A stretch of 64,000 bases of DNA, taken from the NCBI RefSeq assembly GCF_030409905.1, contig NZ_JAUFQT010000001.1, positions 124,001 to 188,000 on the forward strand, written 5' to 3'. Position numbers and translations under genes: made by a program. Positions within the stretch are counted from its first letter, which is position 1; the number at the start of each line of letters is the position of its first letter. Source of the DNA: Echinicola jeungdonensis (GTDB lineage: Bacteria > Bacteroidota > Bacteroidia > Cytophagales > Cyclobacteriaceae). Under the pieces are notes generated by a model. The model searched no databases. It was not told the DNA's origin and saw only the letters and a program-made list of their open reading frames with translations. Below are positions 1-9,012 of the stretch, piece by piece.

Positions 1-485
1 GTGGAACCATAAATGATAGAAGTGGTCCCACAGGAATTGTTACCGACCATCCCTCCTATCATGGCCCGATTAGCAGTGGAAGTTACCGGGCTAAAAAAGT
101 ACCCTTGGGGTTTAAGAAAAGCATTAAGTTCATCCCTGATCACACCAGGCTGCACACGCACCCATCCTTCTTCTTTATTAAATTCAAGTATTTTGGTAAA
201 ATACTTTGATACATCTACCACAATACCATCCCCCACACATTGACCTGCCAGGGAAGTACCTGCTGTCCTTGGGATAAGGGAAGTATGGTGTTCCCTGGCA
301 AACCCAATTAGTTTTTTTATATCCCCTTTGGACTTCGGTAAGGCTACCGCCAAAGGTAATTCCCGATACACTGAGGCATCCGTGGCATAAAGGGTTCTTA
401 TCAATTGATCGTAATGTAAATCACCTTCCAGGTTTTTGGACATTTCCTCCAAAAAAGGTAATAATTTTGCAGCTTCGTTTGACAT
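1..485 (-). CDS. FAD-linked oxidase (GlcD/D-lactate dehydrogenase-like), N-terminal part, cut by window edge
   Basis: Reading the minus strand from the ATG at 485 gives about 161 residues with no stop, running off the window at base 1. The translation begins MSNEAAKLLPFLEEM. It contains an FAD-binding type 4 (PCMH) signature: a PRTAGTSLAGQ segment near residue 70, a VVDVSKYF strand, VRVQPGV, and the NRAMIGGMVGNNSCG loop that binds the FAD pyrophosphate. This is the N-terminal half of proteins such as GlcD and the large bacterial FAD plus Fe-S oxidases (about 970 residues in Bacteroidota), which oxidise 2-hydroxy acids such as D-lactate. The C-terminal half, which would show whether Fe-S domains follow, is outside the window, so the substrate cannot be assigned. 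Confidence 0.85.
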   Translation of the reverse strand, partial: MSNEAAKLLPFLEEMSKNLEGDLHYDQLIRTLYATDASVYRELPLAVALPKSKGDIKKLIGFAREHHTSLIPRTAGTSLAGQCVGDGIVVDVSKYFTKILEFNKEEGWVRVQPGVIRDELNAFLKPQGYFFSPVTSTANRAMIGGMVGNNSCGTTSIIYGS

Positions 486-550
486 GCCGTAAAATTAAAA
501 CAGTTGCCGCAACTAATAAATAATTATATAAATTATTCTCTATAAAAATA

Positions 551-1297
551 TCAATGCAATAGTTTTTCATTTCTGCCAAGCCTGAGCAACATGGGAAATT
601 TCACCCTTAGAATCTGATCCTTTTTCACTTCTTTTTTAACCTCATTCCGAAGGGTATCCACTGGATTTTTTTGATTGGCAGTGATGTAATGCTTTACCGC
701 AGACCAAGTATTAAGGTAACCATACAATTGTTCCAATGTCCATTGGAGGTTGATTTCAAAACAGGGAGCGGGTTGTTCTTTAAAGGGAAAAGGAATCGTA
801 GCATATTTTTCATCCAAATATTTTCTTTCCGGATCCCAATAAGGACCAACAACATTCACGTAAAAATCTTGGATTAAATCCTGAATCCCCTCAACCTGGA
901 TTAAATCATACCCCATAATGGCAATAATCCCTCCAGGCTTTAGGGTCCTGTGGGCTTCCCGGTAAAATGCCTCCATATCAAACCAATGGATAGCTTGGCC
1001 TACTGTAATTAAATCAAAAGATTGGTCTGGAAAAGGCACTTTTTCAGCAGGACATTGGGAATAGCATATATTATCTCTTTTTGAGGCCTGGGAAAGTTGA
1101 TTTCCGCTGATATCTGTGGCTTCTACCTTTTCAAAATAGGAAGAAAGGGCGACAGCAACCTGACCATTGCCTGTCCCACAGTCCCAGGCATGGTTTCTTT
1201 CCGGGATTAATTGTTTCAAATATAAATAAAAAGCTTCTGGATAATGCGGTCGGTATTTTGAATATTGAGCGGAATGTCCAGAAAAATTATCTTTCAT
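551..1297 (-). CDS. Class I SAM-dependent methyltransferase (type 11)
   Basis: A 248-residue Rossmann-fold methyltransferase. Motif I is visible as DCGTGNGQ at residues 39-46. It is followed by an acidic strand end (EATDIS), a PFPDQSFDLITVGQAIHWFD segment (motif II/III region) and RTLKPGGIIAI (post-III strand). The order and the GQAIHWFD sequence resemble the trans-aconitate methyltransferase/Crg1-like group, but nothing shows the substrate. It is probably cytoplasmic. The gene lies on the minus strand with 65 bases to the truncated oxidase downstream. A second, broken methyltransferase lies upstream on the same strand with 183 bases between, so the two need not share a transcript. Confidence 0.85.
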   Translation of the reverse strand: MKDNFSGHSAQYSKYRPHYPEAFYLYLKQLIPERNHAWDCGTGNGQVAVALSSYFEKVEATDISGNQLSQASKRDNICYSQCPAEKVPFPDQSFDLITVGQAIHWFDMEAFYREAHRTLKPGGIIAIMGYDLIQVEGIQDLIQDFYVNVVGPYWDPERKYLDEKYATIPFPFKEQPAPCFEINLQWTLEQLYGYLNTWSAVKHYITANQKNPVDTLRNEVKKEVKKDQILRVKFPMLLRLGRNEKLLH

Positions 1298-1480
1298 ATC
1301 TTAAATTTCAATCTCACTGTTCTTTGCATTGAGTCTTTACCCAATATTAGTTTTAGCATCTTAAAAACCTATAAAAAGAATGGCCTTTTGCCAATTTTTA
1401 GCCTCTTAATTTCAAACCCTTATGGATCTAATGGGGGAATTAATCCCTTTCTAAATTTAGGGATTTTGCTTTTTTCGGCT

Positions 1481-2222
1481 CTAAAGCCAATCTTTAGGGC
1501 TTTTTTTTCCGAAAACACCCGTGGCACAACCAAAGAAATAATTCTTATAATTCGATTCTAAACCCTTCTTAATCAAACATTCATGAAAATATTGACTATT
1601 CTTAAAGCTTGCACAATATTTTCCAAGCATCCTATAATCTCGAGCATTCCCTAAAAAAATTCTTCCAATTAGCGGAATAATTAGTTTTAAATAGAACTTA
1701 TAAAACCACTTAAGAAAAAGCAACTTTGGCTCTGGAATCTCAATGAAGGCAAAAGAGCCACCAGGCTTTAAAACCCTGTCAATTTCACTTGCTAGAACTT
1801 CCTGTTGCTCCCTATTAAAAGTTTTTATTCCAAATGTGGACAACACAAAATCTGCGGACCCAGCTGGGAGGTCATTTTGTAAAACATTAATTTGATTTAA
1901 GGAGATATTTTTTTTGTTTTAATCTTTTCAAATGCTCGGATGCTTTACGGTTCATTTCATCCGAGATATCAATGGCAACAACCCTGCCCCTCGGTCCGAT
2001 CCGCTTCTGAATTTCAGCCCAGGACTCTCCCATTCCCGACATCAGGTCGTAACCATGGGACACCTCATCAATTGCTGGCAAATCTTTAAGACATTGCCTT
2101 TTCCAACGAGATGTAAAACCGAATGAAGTGATCAGGTTAGCAAAACCATAGGTTTTTGACATCCTTTCAAATATCCCACTGACAAAATCTGGATCATATA
2201 AATCCACTTTTGATTTCTTCAT
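1481..2222 (-). pseudogene. UbiE-like methyltransferase split by a one-base frameshift
   Basis: Two minus-strand frames together make one methyltransferase of about 247 residues. The first (2222 to about 1915) starts MKKSKVDLYDPDFVSGIFERM and holds SAM motif I in the altered form DLMSGMGES, then VVAIDISDEM. The second continues with ADFVLSTFGIKTF, then VLKPGGSFAFIEIPEP and a hydrophobic C-terminal part. The join is at a run of eight A on the coding strand (plus-strand 1908-1915). With seven A the frame reads through as KNISLNQINVLQNDLPAGSA, exactly what is expected between the two halves. As given, the gene stops after about 111 residues. It may be a real null allele, a phase-variable slippage tract or a sequencing error in a homopolymer. 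Confidence 0.75.
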
Positions 2223-2251
2223 CCAGTTAATTTAAATGGTAAAAAAACCAC

Positions 2252-2620
2252 TCAATTCTCCTTACTCCTCACCAACAAATACCAATCATTGTCCAAGGCC
2301 AAATAACCATAATCATAACAATAAACATAAATATTCCCCTTCTTATTGGTATAATGATGAGTGCAGTATTTGAATTGAAAACCTTCCTGCAATAATTTTT
2401 CCCGGGTGGTTTTGGTAGTTTCTTCACTCTCCACCATCAAACCTGCCAATACATTCCGGTTCTTTTTTAATGAATTATTAATATTTCTGATCAGGTTGTT
2501 CTGGACGGCCTTCAATTGGTTGTTGTAATTATTTCGGCAGTAATCGTCACAAAATTTTTTATCTGCCCTGCCATAAATAGTTTTTCCACAGAAACAGCAA
2601 GCTCTATCATTAACAGTCAT
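2252..2620 (-). CDS. Small protein with N-terminal zinc-ribbon motif, function unknown
   Basis: A 122-residue protein. The N-terminus has a probable zinc site: CCFCG at residues 8-12, then FCDDYC about 12 residues on, followed by RNNYNNQ. This resembles the DUF2116-type or FYVE-like treble clefts seen in many short Bacteroidota proteins. The middle is charged and probably helical. The C-terminal 45 residues are rich in Tyr (YCTHHYTNKKGNIYVYCYDYGY) and look like a small beta domain. No catalytic motif is recognisable. It lies between the frameshifted methyltransferase and ssb, transcribed away from ssb. Confidence 0.7.
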   Translation of the reverse strand: MTVNDRACCFCGKTIYGRADKKFCDDYCRNNYNNQLKAVQNNLIRNINNSLKKNRNVLAGLMVESEETTKTTREKLLQEGFQFKYCTHHYTNKKGNIYVYCYDYGYLALDNDWYLLVRSKEN

Positions 2621-2812
2621 AAAAATCCAGTTTTAGTTAAAAATTACAGGAATATACATAACAAAACCATTAATAACAAACACTTACAAATGACTATAAA
2701 TGGGTATAAACGAAAATAATCCGATTATCAAATACCTATTTCACCAAATTTGTTTCATAAGGATTACTTACACTAGTAACCAAAATTATTTTTAACCTAA
2801 AATTGTTACATT

Positions 2813-3163
2813 ATGAACACTTTAAGAAACAAAGTTCAATTAATCGGAAGGCTTGGAGCAAAAGCAGATTTCAAGGAATTGGAAAATGGAAATGCCCTGG
2901 CCAGAATCAGCCTGGCCACCAATGAGGTTTATAAAAACGGCAAAGGTGAACGCGTAGAAGATACTACCTGGCATCAATTAGTTGCTTGGGGCAAGGTAGC
3001 GGAGATCGTCCATAAATTCACAGACAAAGGTTCTGAAATTGCAATTGAAGGCAAACTGATCAACCGAACTTATACGAACAAGGAAGGAGTAAAAAAATAC
3101 GTCACCGAGGTCCAGGTCAACGATCTGGTTTTGCTGGGAGAAAAAAATAAGGTTTCCCAGTAA
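2813..3163 (+). CDS. ssb: Single-stranded DNA-binding protein
   Basis: A 116-residue OB-fold protein. It starts MNTLRNKVQLIGRLGAKADF and contains ARISLATNEVYKNGKGE, then DTTWHQLVAWGKVAEI, then KGSEIAIEGKL, the conserved strand pattern of bacterial SSB. The protein ends right after the OB fold (VNDLVLLGEKNKVSQ). It lacks the flexible linker and the acidic DDDIPF-type tail that recruits replication and repair partners. It is therefore the short SSB form that Bacteroidota often carry alongside a full-length one, so a role beyond ssDNA protection, such as in competence or recombination, is possible but not shown. Confidence 0.93.
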   Translation: MNTLRNKVQLIGRLGAKADFKELENGNALARISLATNEVYKNGKGERVEDTTWHQLVAWGKVAEIVHKFTDKGSEIAIEGKLINRTYTNKEGVKKYVTEVQVNDLVLLGEKNKVSQ

Positions 3164-3383
3164 CTTTAACTTTTCCGGAGCACTTTTTTGCACGGAATTC
3201 AACCAATCTTTGGCCATATTGGCTTAAAACCAAGGTAAATATGCCAATAATATCCGAAAATCTGGAAATGAAATGGTGGATTCTCAGCCATTTTCAAACT
3301 AGAATACTTTACCACTGGATAGCGTAATTAAATGAATAATCAAACTTTGAAAGCTCCAAAGCACCATGAATTTCATTTAAAAC

Positions 3384-3414
3384 AAAAAAAGAAGGCCATA
3401 GAGCCTTCTTTTTT
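3384..3414 (-). terminator. Rho-independent terminator, probably bidirectional
   Basis: An AAGAAGGC/GCCTTCTT stem with a six-base loop has an A-tract on its left and a T-tract on its right. It lies 34 bases past the stop of the minus-strand carbonic anhydrase gene. It could also stop plus-strand transcription from ssb, which ends about 220 bases earlier. Confidence 0.75.
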
Positions 3415-3447
3415 ATTTATTATAGTAATTTAAATTACATGCTTTTA

Positions 3448-4092
3448 TTAGTCATGAAGAATGGTTTTGGTGAATTCAACTTCACCGGTTTCCACATCAT
3501 AATATCCACCAGCAATTCCGACTTCACCTGCATCAAACATTTCTTTCAAAACCGGGCTTTTTTCCAGAATATCATCCATAGTAGAGATAACATTTTGATG
3601 GGAAACAGCTTCCATAAACTTAGGATCACCGGGAACCGAATCAGGCATTTCAGCTTTTATTTCCTCAATAGAAGGGTTTACTTTATCCAATAACCCGGTC
3701 AAATTACCCATTTTCACCCCGGAACAAGCTCCTTTGATTGCGCCACATTTGCTATGGCCAAGAACAACAATCAACTTGGACCCGGCCACTTTACATGCAA
3801 ATTCCATACTTCCCAGAATATCCTCATTGATAACATTTCCGGCAATACGGACACTAAAGATATCGCCCAATCCTTGATCAAAAATCAATTCCGCTGAAGT
3901 TCGGCTATCAATACAACTTAAAACAATCGCAAATGGAAACTGGCCATCCTTAGTATCATTGACTTGCTCCAGCAAGTTTCGATTTACTTTGAGGTTTTTG
4001 ACAAACCTTTGGTTTCCCTGCTTAAGAAATTCTAATGCCTTAGCAGGTGTTACTGTTGCTTGGGTTTCAGCAGTATGTGCTTTCATATTCAT
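3448..4092 (-). CDS. Beta-class carbonic anhydrase
   Basis: A 214-residue enzyme for reversible hydration of CO2 to bicarbonate. The beta-class zinc site is clear: C60-x-D62-x-R64 in SCIDSR, and H113-x2-C116 in GHSKCGA. The Asp/Arg dyad and the VRIAGN strand are also present. No signal peptide is seen (MNMKAHTAETQATVTPAKAL), so it should be cytoplasmic. The gene sits 27 bases downstream of a SulP transporter on the same strand, almost certainly in one operon. That pairing points to bicarbonate uptake and interconversion to supply carboxylases. A terminator follows the stop. Confidence 0.93.
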   Translation of the reverse strand: MNMKAHTAETQATVTPAKALEFLKQGNQRFVKNLKVNRNLLEQVNDTKDGQFPFAIVLSCIDSRTSAELIFDQGLGDIFSVRIAGNVINEDILGSMEFACKVAGSKLIVVLGHSKCGAIKGACSGVKMGNLTGLLDKVNPSIEEIKAEMPDSVPGDPKFMEAVSHQNVISTMDDILEKSPVLKEMFDAGEVGIAGGYYDVETGEVEFTKTILHD

Positions 4093-4119
4093 TTATATTT
4101 TTTTAACAATTAAGATCTA

Positions 4120-5763
4120 TTACTTGCTACCCATCAAATCCGTAATCACTTCCTTATGGGAGGTATTTCCATTTTTCCTGTAAGTTAATACATTTTCATG
4201 TTCTACTGATACATGATTACCCTCTTCCTGATCGTTTTCCATATTATAAGCTTTTTTAAACCCAATCAGTTTAACACTGATACCTCTTTCCGGTGCCTGG
4301 ACTTTTTTAAATTGTTGGATCAATTCCAAAATATCATGGGCAATATAAACCGTATCGGAAGCATCAATTACCACTCTTGAATCATCTGGAAGATGGTTTA
4401 AAGTTTGTTTGATAGCAGCTTTATTAAGGAAGGATACTTCCTGGGCCAAATCCACATGGATTATATCCCCATCGTGGTAATTTTCTTTTTTGAAATAGTA
4501 TACTCTTTTGATATTTCCTTTGAGGATAAAGAATACACTGATAACGATTCCCAATGCCACTCCTTTAAGGAGGTCAAGGAATACCACAGCTCCAAGGGTA
4601 GCAATAAATGGAATAAATTGGTATTTACCTTGATTCCAAAAATACTTAAACGTAGCTGGATTGGCCAATTTGTATCCGATTACCAAAAGGATGGCAGCAA
4701 GTGTAGCCAAAGGAACCATATTAAGAACAAATGGGATACTTAATACGCAAATCAAAAGTAAAAAACCATGGATGATGGCTGACATTTTTGACTTAGCACC
4801 AGAATTGACATTGGCGGTAGTTCTTACCACTACAGAAGTCATTGGAAGCCCACCGATAAATCCACTTACAAGATTCCCTATTCCCTGGGCTTTCAATTCA
4901 GTATTGGTATTGGTCACCCTTTTCATCGGGTCCATCCTGTCACCAGCTTCAATACAAAGCAAGGTTTCAATACTTGCCACAATGGCAATGGTAATAGCCA
5001 CTACCCAAACCTCCGGATTGATAATACCGCTAAATTGGGGCAAGCGGATTAAATTTTGAAATTCCTCAGGGCTTGTAGGAACAGGTAAGCTTACCAAGTA
5101 CTTTTCGGAAATGGCTAAAGAACTTCCTGACAAAACAAACAATTGGTTCACCAACAAGCCAAACATAACTGCAACCAAGGCCGCAGGAATTAATTTCAAT
5201 TTTTTAAGGAAAGGAATTTTTTCCCAAGCAATCAAAATGCCCAGTGAAATGGCAGTTACAATGATAACTCCTGGCTGGATATCTACAAAGGAAGCGGCCA
5301 AATCAGAAAAAATTGCTAATCCGGAACCGATTTCCACATCAGAGCCCAATGCTACAGGTACTTGTTTTAGGAAAATGATTACACCGATACCTGCTAGCAT
5401 TCCGGTAATCACATTATTAGGTATATAGTTTGATATGCTCCCCGCTTTGAGGAAACCTAACACCAATTGGATAGTACCGGCCAACATTACCGACACCAGG
5501 AAAACATCAAATCCACCCAGATCCTGAATGGCTACAATTACAATAGCGGTAAGACCAGCCGCTGGCCCTGAAACACTCACGTGGGAATTACTCAGATATC
5601 CTACCAAAATTCCGCCAACAATTCCTGTAATAATTCCGGAAAATAATGGCGCGCCAGATGCCATGGCAATCCCCATACACAAGGGCAAGGCCACTAAAAA
5701 CACTACCAAGCCCGACGCAAAATCTGATTTAATATTTTTGAAGAGATTCATCTTCTTAGTCAT
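4120..5763 (-). CDS. SulP-family anion (probably bicarbonate) transporter with STAS domain
   Basis: A 547-residue inner-membrane protein. After FKNIKSDFASGLVVFLVALP, the SulP signature start, come about 12 hydrophobic segments to roughly residue 420. The GPAAGLTAIV and GLPMTSVVVRTTANVNSGAKS segments are typical of SulP transporters. A cytoplasmic STAS domain follows (about residues 430-520: DDSRVVIDASDTVYIAHDI). SulP proteins move sulfate, bicarbonate or other anions with Na+ or H+. Co-transcription with a beta carbonic anhydrase makes a BicA-like bicarbonate role most likely. This is inference from context. A small membrane protein gene lies 135 bases upstream on the same strand. Confidence 0.9.
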   Translation of the reverse strand: MTKKMNLFKNIKSDFASGLVVFLVALPLCMGIAMASGAPLFSGIITGIVGGILVGYLSNSHVSVSGPAAGLTAIVIVAIQDLGGFDVFLVSVMLAGTIQLVLGFLKAGSISNYIPNNVITGMLAGIGVIIFLKQVPVALGSDVEIGSGLAIFSDLAASFVDIQPGVIIVTAISLGILIAWEKIPFLKKLKLIPAALVAVMFGLLVNQLFVLSGSSLAISEKYLVSLPVPTSPEEFQNLIRLPQFSGIINPEVWVVAITIAIVASIETLLCIEAGDRMDPMKRVTNTNTELKAQGIGNLVSGFIGGLPMTSVVVRTTANVNSGAKSKMSAIIHGFLLLICVLSIPFVLNMVPLATLAAILLVIGYKLANPATFKYFWNQGKYQFIPFIATLGAVVFLDLLKGVALGIVISVFFILKGNIKRVYYFKKENYHDGDIIHVDLAQEVSFLNKAAIKQTLNHLPDDSRVVIDASDTVYIAHDILELIQQFKKVQAPERGISVKLIGFKKAYNMENDQEEGNHVSVEHENVLTYRKNGNTSHKEVITDLMGSK

Positions 5764-5898
5764 AAAACTTTGTTTTTTATTAATAAAATTTCCTGGGTGA
5801 GTTTGAGTTTTTCAAAAAACACTTTCTGTCCCCAAACCAATAGGGTAATTGGGAACTGAATAGCATTATATCCCCTATTCAGGGCCTTAAACAAAACT

Positions 5899-6219
5899 TT
5901 ATGACAATTCTGGAGGTGGGCAAAATTGATCCGGCATCACAAAAGCATAGTTTTTTTCCTTGTGCGGATCGAATTTATCTTGATGGATGGAAAGAATTGA
6001 AAAATCCACCCATTGATGTTCTTTTTTAATTAAATGTTCTTTGGAAGTTTTGGTGTTTTCTGAATTTTCTTCTTCCTCCACTACCGAATAACAGATGCTA
6101 ACATCTACATTGCTTTTCACCAAAACCACTATGGCTGGTGTAAAAACAATCAGACCAAAAAACAGCACAAATAGAATGGCTAATTTTTTTCGATGATATG
6201 TAAATGCTAATGGGTTCAA
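5899..6219 (-). CDS. Small single-pass membrane protein, function unknown
   Basis: A 106-residue protein with a basic N-terminus (YHRKKLA), one membrane segment at about residues 13-34 (ILFVLFFGLIVFTPAIVVLV) and a charged 70-residue tail that probably lies outside the cytoplasm. I recognise no family. It is on the same strand as, and 135 bases ahead of, the SulP gene, so it may be co-transcribed with the bicarbonate uptake genes. The long gap leaves room for a separate promoter. The tail has an EEEENSE acidic run and ends CPPPELS. Confidence 0.55.
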   Translation of the reverse strand: MNPLAFTYHRKKLAILFVLFFGLIVFTPAIVVLVKSNVDVSICYSVVEEEENSENTKTSKEHLIKKEHQWVDFSILSIHQDKFDPHKEKNYAFVMPDQFCPPPELS

Positions 6220-6363
6220 AATAATAGCAAGCTGAATCTGGGTAACACCAAAAATAAGGGAAAGTTCATTAAAATCAGAAAAACAGCTTTAATTTTCTTT
6301 CGAAAAAAAGTTGTTTTTCAAAACATCACACAAACACAGGTAGTTATTTAAAAATAAAACAAT

Positions 6364-6392
6364 AACCACCCCATAAAACAGGGGTGGTTTTC
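6364..6392 (-). terminator. Rho-independent terminator of the aldo/keto reductase gene
   Basis: A perfect nine-base stem, AACCACCCC/GGGGTGGTT, with an eight-base loop. On the minus strand it is followed by an AT-rich T-run. It begins about 9 bases beyond the stop of the gene at 6401. Confidence 0.8.
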
Positions 6393-6400
6393 CATTTTTT

Positions 6401-7297
6401 TCAACGGTGATTTTGGTAATAATTTTTAGGAAATATTTCTGAAAGTTGGTCTAAATCTTTGGGTAAAGTCCCGTTTTCTTTAATAGCCTCCAGGGTTTCC
6501 ATAAGTTGTACCTCCGTCCTAATACCTGAAACCACAGATGCTACAGCCTTATGCTGAAGGGGGTATTGCAAAACAAGCTGCCTTGTTCTATCCATATTTT
6601 TCCCAAAAGCATGAAGTTGCTTCACTAAATCTTTTACTTCCTCTTTGGACCAATTTAGATATTCTTTTGCTGGTTTGTCCAATAAAAGTCCCTTGGCATA
6701 AGCCCCCCTTACCAAAACGCCAATGTCATGGTTTGCCAAAAGGTCCAGGCAAGTTTCCTCAGGCCTCCTGTCAAACAGGCTATATTGCATCATGACGGAA
6801 ACAATATTGGATTTTTCCACATAAGCTTTTATAACATTAGGCCTGATAGATGAAATCCCATACTCCCTGATTTTTCCTTGATCTTTGAGGATTTCAAAAG
6901 CTTCAATCGTCTCATCAATTGGATCCTCAATCGTTCCACCATGTAACTGGTATAAATCAATATAATCGGTCCTCAATCTTTTTAGGCTTTCATCTACAGC
7001 ATTTAAAATATGAGATTTACTAGGGTTCCAATCCCAACCACTTCCGTCGGGCCTCATTTGGTTTCCCACCTTGGTTGCCAATATGACCTGATCACGCTTA
7101 CTCTCCAAAGCTTTTCCTACAACTTTTTCATTTTCCCCTGCATCATATAAGTCTGCAGTGTCAAAATAATTGATACCTTCCTCAAAAGCCCGGTTAAGTA
7201 ACGTTATATTCTCCTGTTCTCCTCCTTTAAGGGACATACAGCCAAAAGACACTTCACTGACTTTAATTTCTGATTTCCCTAATTTCCTGTATTTCAT
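6401..7297 (-). CDS. Aldo/keto reductase
   Basis: A 298-residue NADPH-dependent reductase of the AKR superfamily. It starts MKYRKLGKSEIKVSEVSFGC. The catalytic tetrad is complete: D46 and Y51 in FDTADLYDAGENE, K76 in LATKVGNQ and H119 in YQLHGG. The eight-strand barrel pattern continues through EYGISSIRPNVI and the C-terminal cofactor region (ASVVSGIRTEVQLMETLEAI). The substrate is unknown. Homologues of this YdjG/Tas-like group reduce aldehydes or sugar-derived carbonyls. It is followed by a clear terminator and preceded, 42 bases away, by a second AKR gene on the same strand, so the pair is probably one operon. Confidence 0.92.
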   Translation of the reverse strand: MKYRKLGKSEIKVSEVSFGCMSLKGGEQENITLLNRAFEEGINYFDTADLYDAGENEKVVGKALESKRDQVILATKVGNQMRPDGSGWDWNPSKSHILNAVDESLKRLRTDYIDLYQLHGGTIEDPIDETIEAFEILKDQGKIREYGISSIRPNVIKAYVEKSNIVSVMMQYSLFDRRPEETCLDLLANHDIGVLVRGAYAKGLLLDKPAKEYLNWSKEEVKDLVKQLHAFGKNMDRTRQLVLQYPLQHKAVASVVSGIRTEVQLMETLEAIKENGTLPKDLDQLSEIFPKNYYQNHR

Positions 7298-7339
7298 GAA
7301 ATATTATTTTCGGTTTTTATTATTTATTATTAAATAATG

Positions 7340-8326
7340 CTACCAAAGATGATGCACATCTGCTTTGATGTATTTTTCATATACATCTTTTACTGCCTCC
7401 ATTTTTTCCAAAGGTATTTCCGGAAGCTGACTGGCTTTTGCATTTTCGGAAACCTGAGCGGCCCGGGATGCCCCAGGTATCACGGTGCTTACCTCATCAA
7501 ACATCAAAATCCAGCGTAGTGCCCAGAGCGCCAAAGAAGTCTCACCTTTAAATATTTCCTTAAGTGCTTCCACTGCTTCAAGCCCTTTTTCGAAATTGAC
7601 ACCCGAAAAGGTTTCACCTTTATCAAATGCCTGGCCTTCCCTGTTAAAATTTCTATGATCCCCAGGATCAAACTCCCTGGAGGCTGACATCTTTCCGCTC
7701 AACATTCCACTTGCAAGGGGGACTCTAACAATGACCCCTACATTATTTTCTTTTGCGATGGGAAAAAACTCCTCCATTGGTTTTTGCCGAAACATATTAA
7801 AAATAACCTGTACAGTGCATACATTAGGGTATTTTACGGCCATCATTGCTTCTTCCACCTTTTCAACGCTTACTCCCAAATTCCTGACCTTCCCCTCCTC
7901 CTTCAAACGGTCAAAAAGTTCAAAAATCTCATCCCTTTGGTATACAGAGGTTGGCGGGCAATGCAGTTGGATGAGATCCAATGTCTCCAGCCCCATATTT
8001 TTAAGGCTGTCTTCCACATATTTTCTTAGTACCTGGGGAGTGTAACCTTCATTTACATGTGGATCAATCTGCCTACCGCATTTGGTGGCGACAAAAATTT
8101 TTTCGGAACGCTCTTTTAGGATTTCTCCTACGGCAGCCTCACTTTTTCCCATATCATAAACATCTGCCGTGTCTATAAAATTGATTCCCTGGTCGATGGC
8201 ATTATTCAAAATTTCCCGGGCTTTGTTTTGATCGAAAGATCCTCCCCATCCACCACCTACCTGCCAAGTACCCAGCGAAATCTCTGAAACTTTCATTCCT
8301 GTTTTTCCTAAAACTCTATAATTCAT
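7340..8326 (-). CDS. Aldo/keto reductase
   Basis: A 328-residue AKR, related to but distinct from its downstream neighbour. Tetrad residues are D52 and Y57 (IDTADVYDMGKSE), K82 (VATKCGRQ) and H122 (IQLHCPP). The C-terminal cofactor segment is VIPGASRAAQVSENAKAS. The two AKRs differ widely, so this is not a recent tandem duplication. The start at 8326 (MNYRVLGKTGMKVSEIS) aligns with the usual AKR N-terminus. It is probably the first gene of a two-gene operon. The physiological substrate cannot be told from sequence. Confidence 0.92.
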   Translation of the reverse strand: MNYRVLGKTGMKVSEISLGTWQVGGGWGGSFDQNKAREILNNAIDQGINFIDTADVYDMGKSEAAVGEILKERSEKIFVATKCGRQIDPHVNEGYTPQVLRKYVEDSLKNMGLETLDLIQLHCPPTSVYQRDEIFELFDRLKEEGKVRNLGVSVEKVEEAMMAVKYPNVCTVQVIFNMFRQKPMEEFFPIAKENNVGVIVRVPLASGMLSGKMSASREFDPGDHRNFNREGQAFDKGETFSGVNFEKGLEAVEALKEIFKGETSLALWALRWILMFDEVSTVIPGASRAAQVSENAKASQLPEIPLEKMEAVKDVYEKYIKADVHHLW

Positions 8327-8532
8327 ATTTTTTATTTTAAGATTGATATAATCTGAATGATATTTTTAGCCTCATTTTAAAATTTTCTTTTTTTGAATAA
8401 AAAGTACTAATTTAATATTAATTATTGCTTCCAATAATTTAATTCATCCTAATGGACTATTTTCGCTTTTATTAGTATAGTTTTCTACAACCCTTAACGG
8501 AAGCCCCAATATTACTTAACTCTATTTAAAGT

Positions 8533-8922
8533 ATGAAAACAAGAAGAAAATTTTTAGGCAGCCTTCCTTTGCTAGGAGTGGGACTTGCTCTTTCCAACCC
8601 AATAAAAGCAAAACCAGAAAAATCAATAATGATCCACCAGGTCTTTTTTTGGCTTAAAAACCCTGAAAAGGACCTTAAATCTGTAAAAAAAGGATGCCAA
8701 AAACTGGCAAAAATAAAATTTGTTAAAAAAGCTTTTATAGGAGTACCCGCACCCACCGCTAATCGCCCAGTAGTTGACCATTCATTTCATATTTCCCTGA
8801 CCATTCATTTTGAATCGTTGGATGACCATGATTTTTATCAGAAAAATGATGATCATTTAAAATTTGTGGAACGACACGAACACAAGTGGGAAAAAGTCAG
8901 TGTATTTGATATTCACGTTTAA
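8533..8922 (+). CDS. Exported Dabb-domain (stress-response A/B barrel) protein
   Basis: A 129-residue protein. The N-terminus MKTRRKFLGSLPLLGVGLALS has a twin-arginine pattern (RRKFLG) followed by a hydrophobic stretch and an AKA cleavage-like site near residue 27, so Tat export is likely. The mature part starts IMIHQVFFWLKNPEKD and continues with VDHSFHISLTIHFESLDDHDFYQ and HLKFVERHEHKW, the layout of dimeric alpha/beta-barrel Dabb domains. The function of exported Dabb proteins is unknown. Some Dabb relatives bind or modify small aromatic molecules. The gene stands alone, with the histidine kinase gene starting 90 bases later. Confidence 0.8.
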   Translation: MKTRRKFLGSLPLLGVGLALSNPIKAKPEKSIMIHQVFFWLKNPEKDLKSVKKGCQKLAKIKFVKKAFIGVPAPTANRPVVDHSFHISLTIHFESLDDHDFYQKNDDHLKFVERHEHKWEKVSVFDIHV

Positions 8923-8935
8923 AGACATCAAAAGC

Positions 8936-8943
8936 TATATTTG
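8936..8943 (+). promoter_or_regulatory. Possible Bacteroidota -7 box (TATATTTG)
   Basis: TATATTTG matches the Bacteroidota -7 consensus TAnnTTTG and lies 70 bases before the histidine kinase start. No good TTTG -33 box is present at the normal spacing, so support is partial. Confidence 0.35.
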
Positions 8944-9012
8944 GGTTAGTGGGCTTAGGTATCCTAAAAAAATTGTATTTTAAACTTTAGGTTGATTTTC
9001 GAGGGACCTTAT

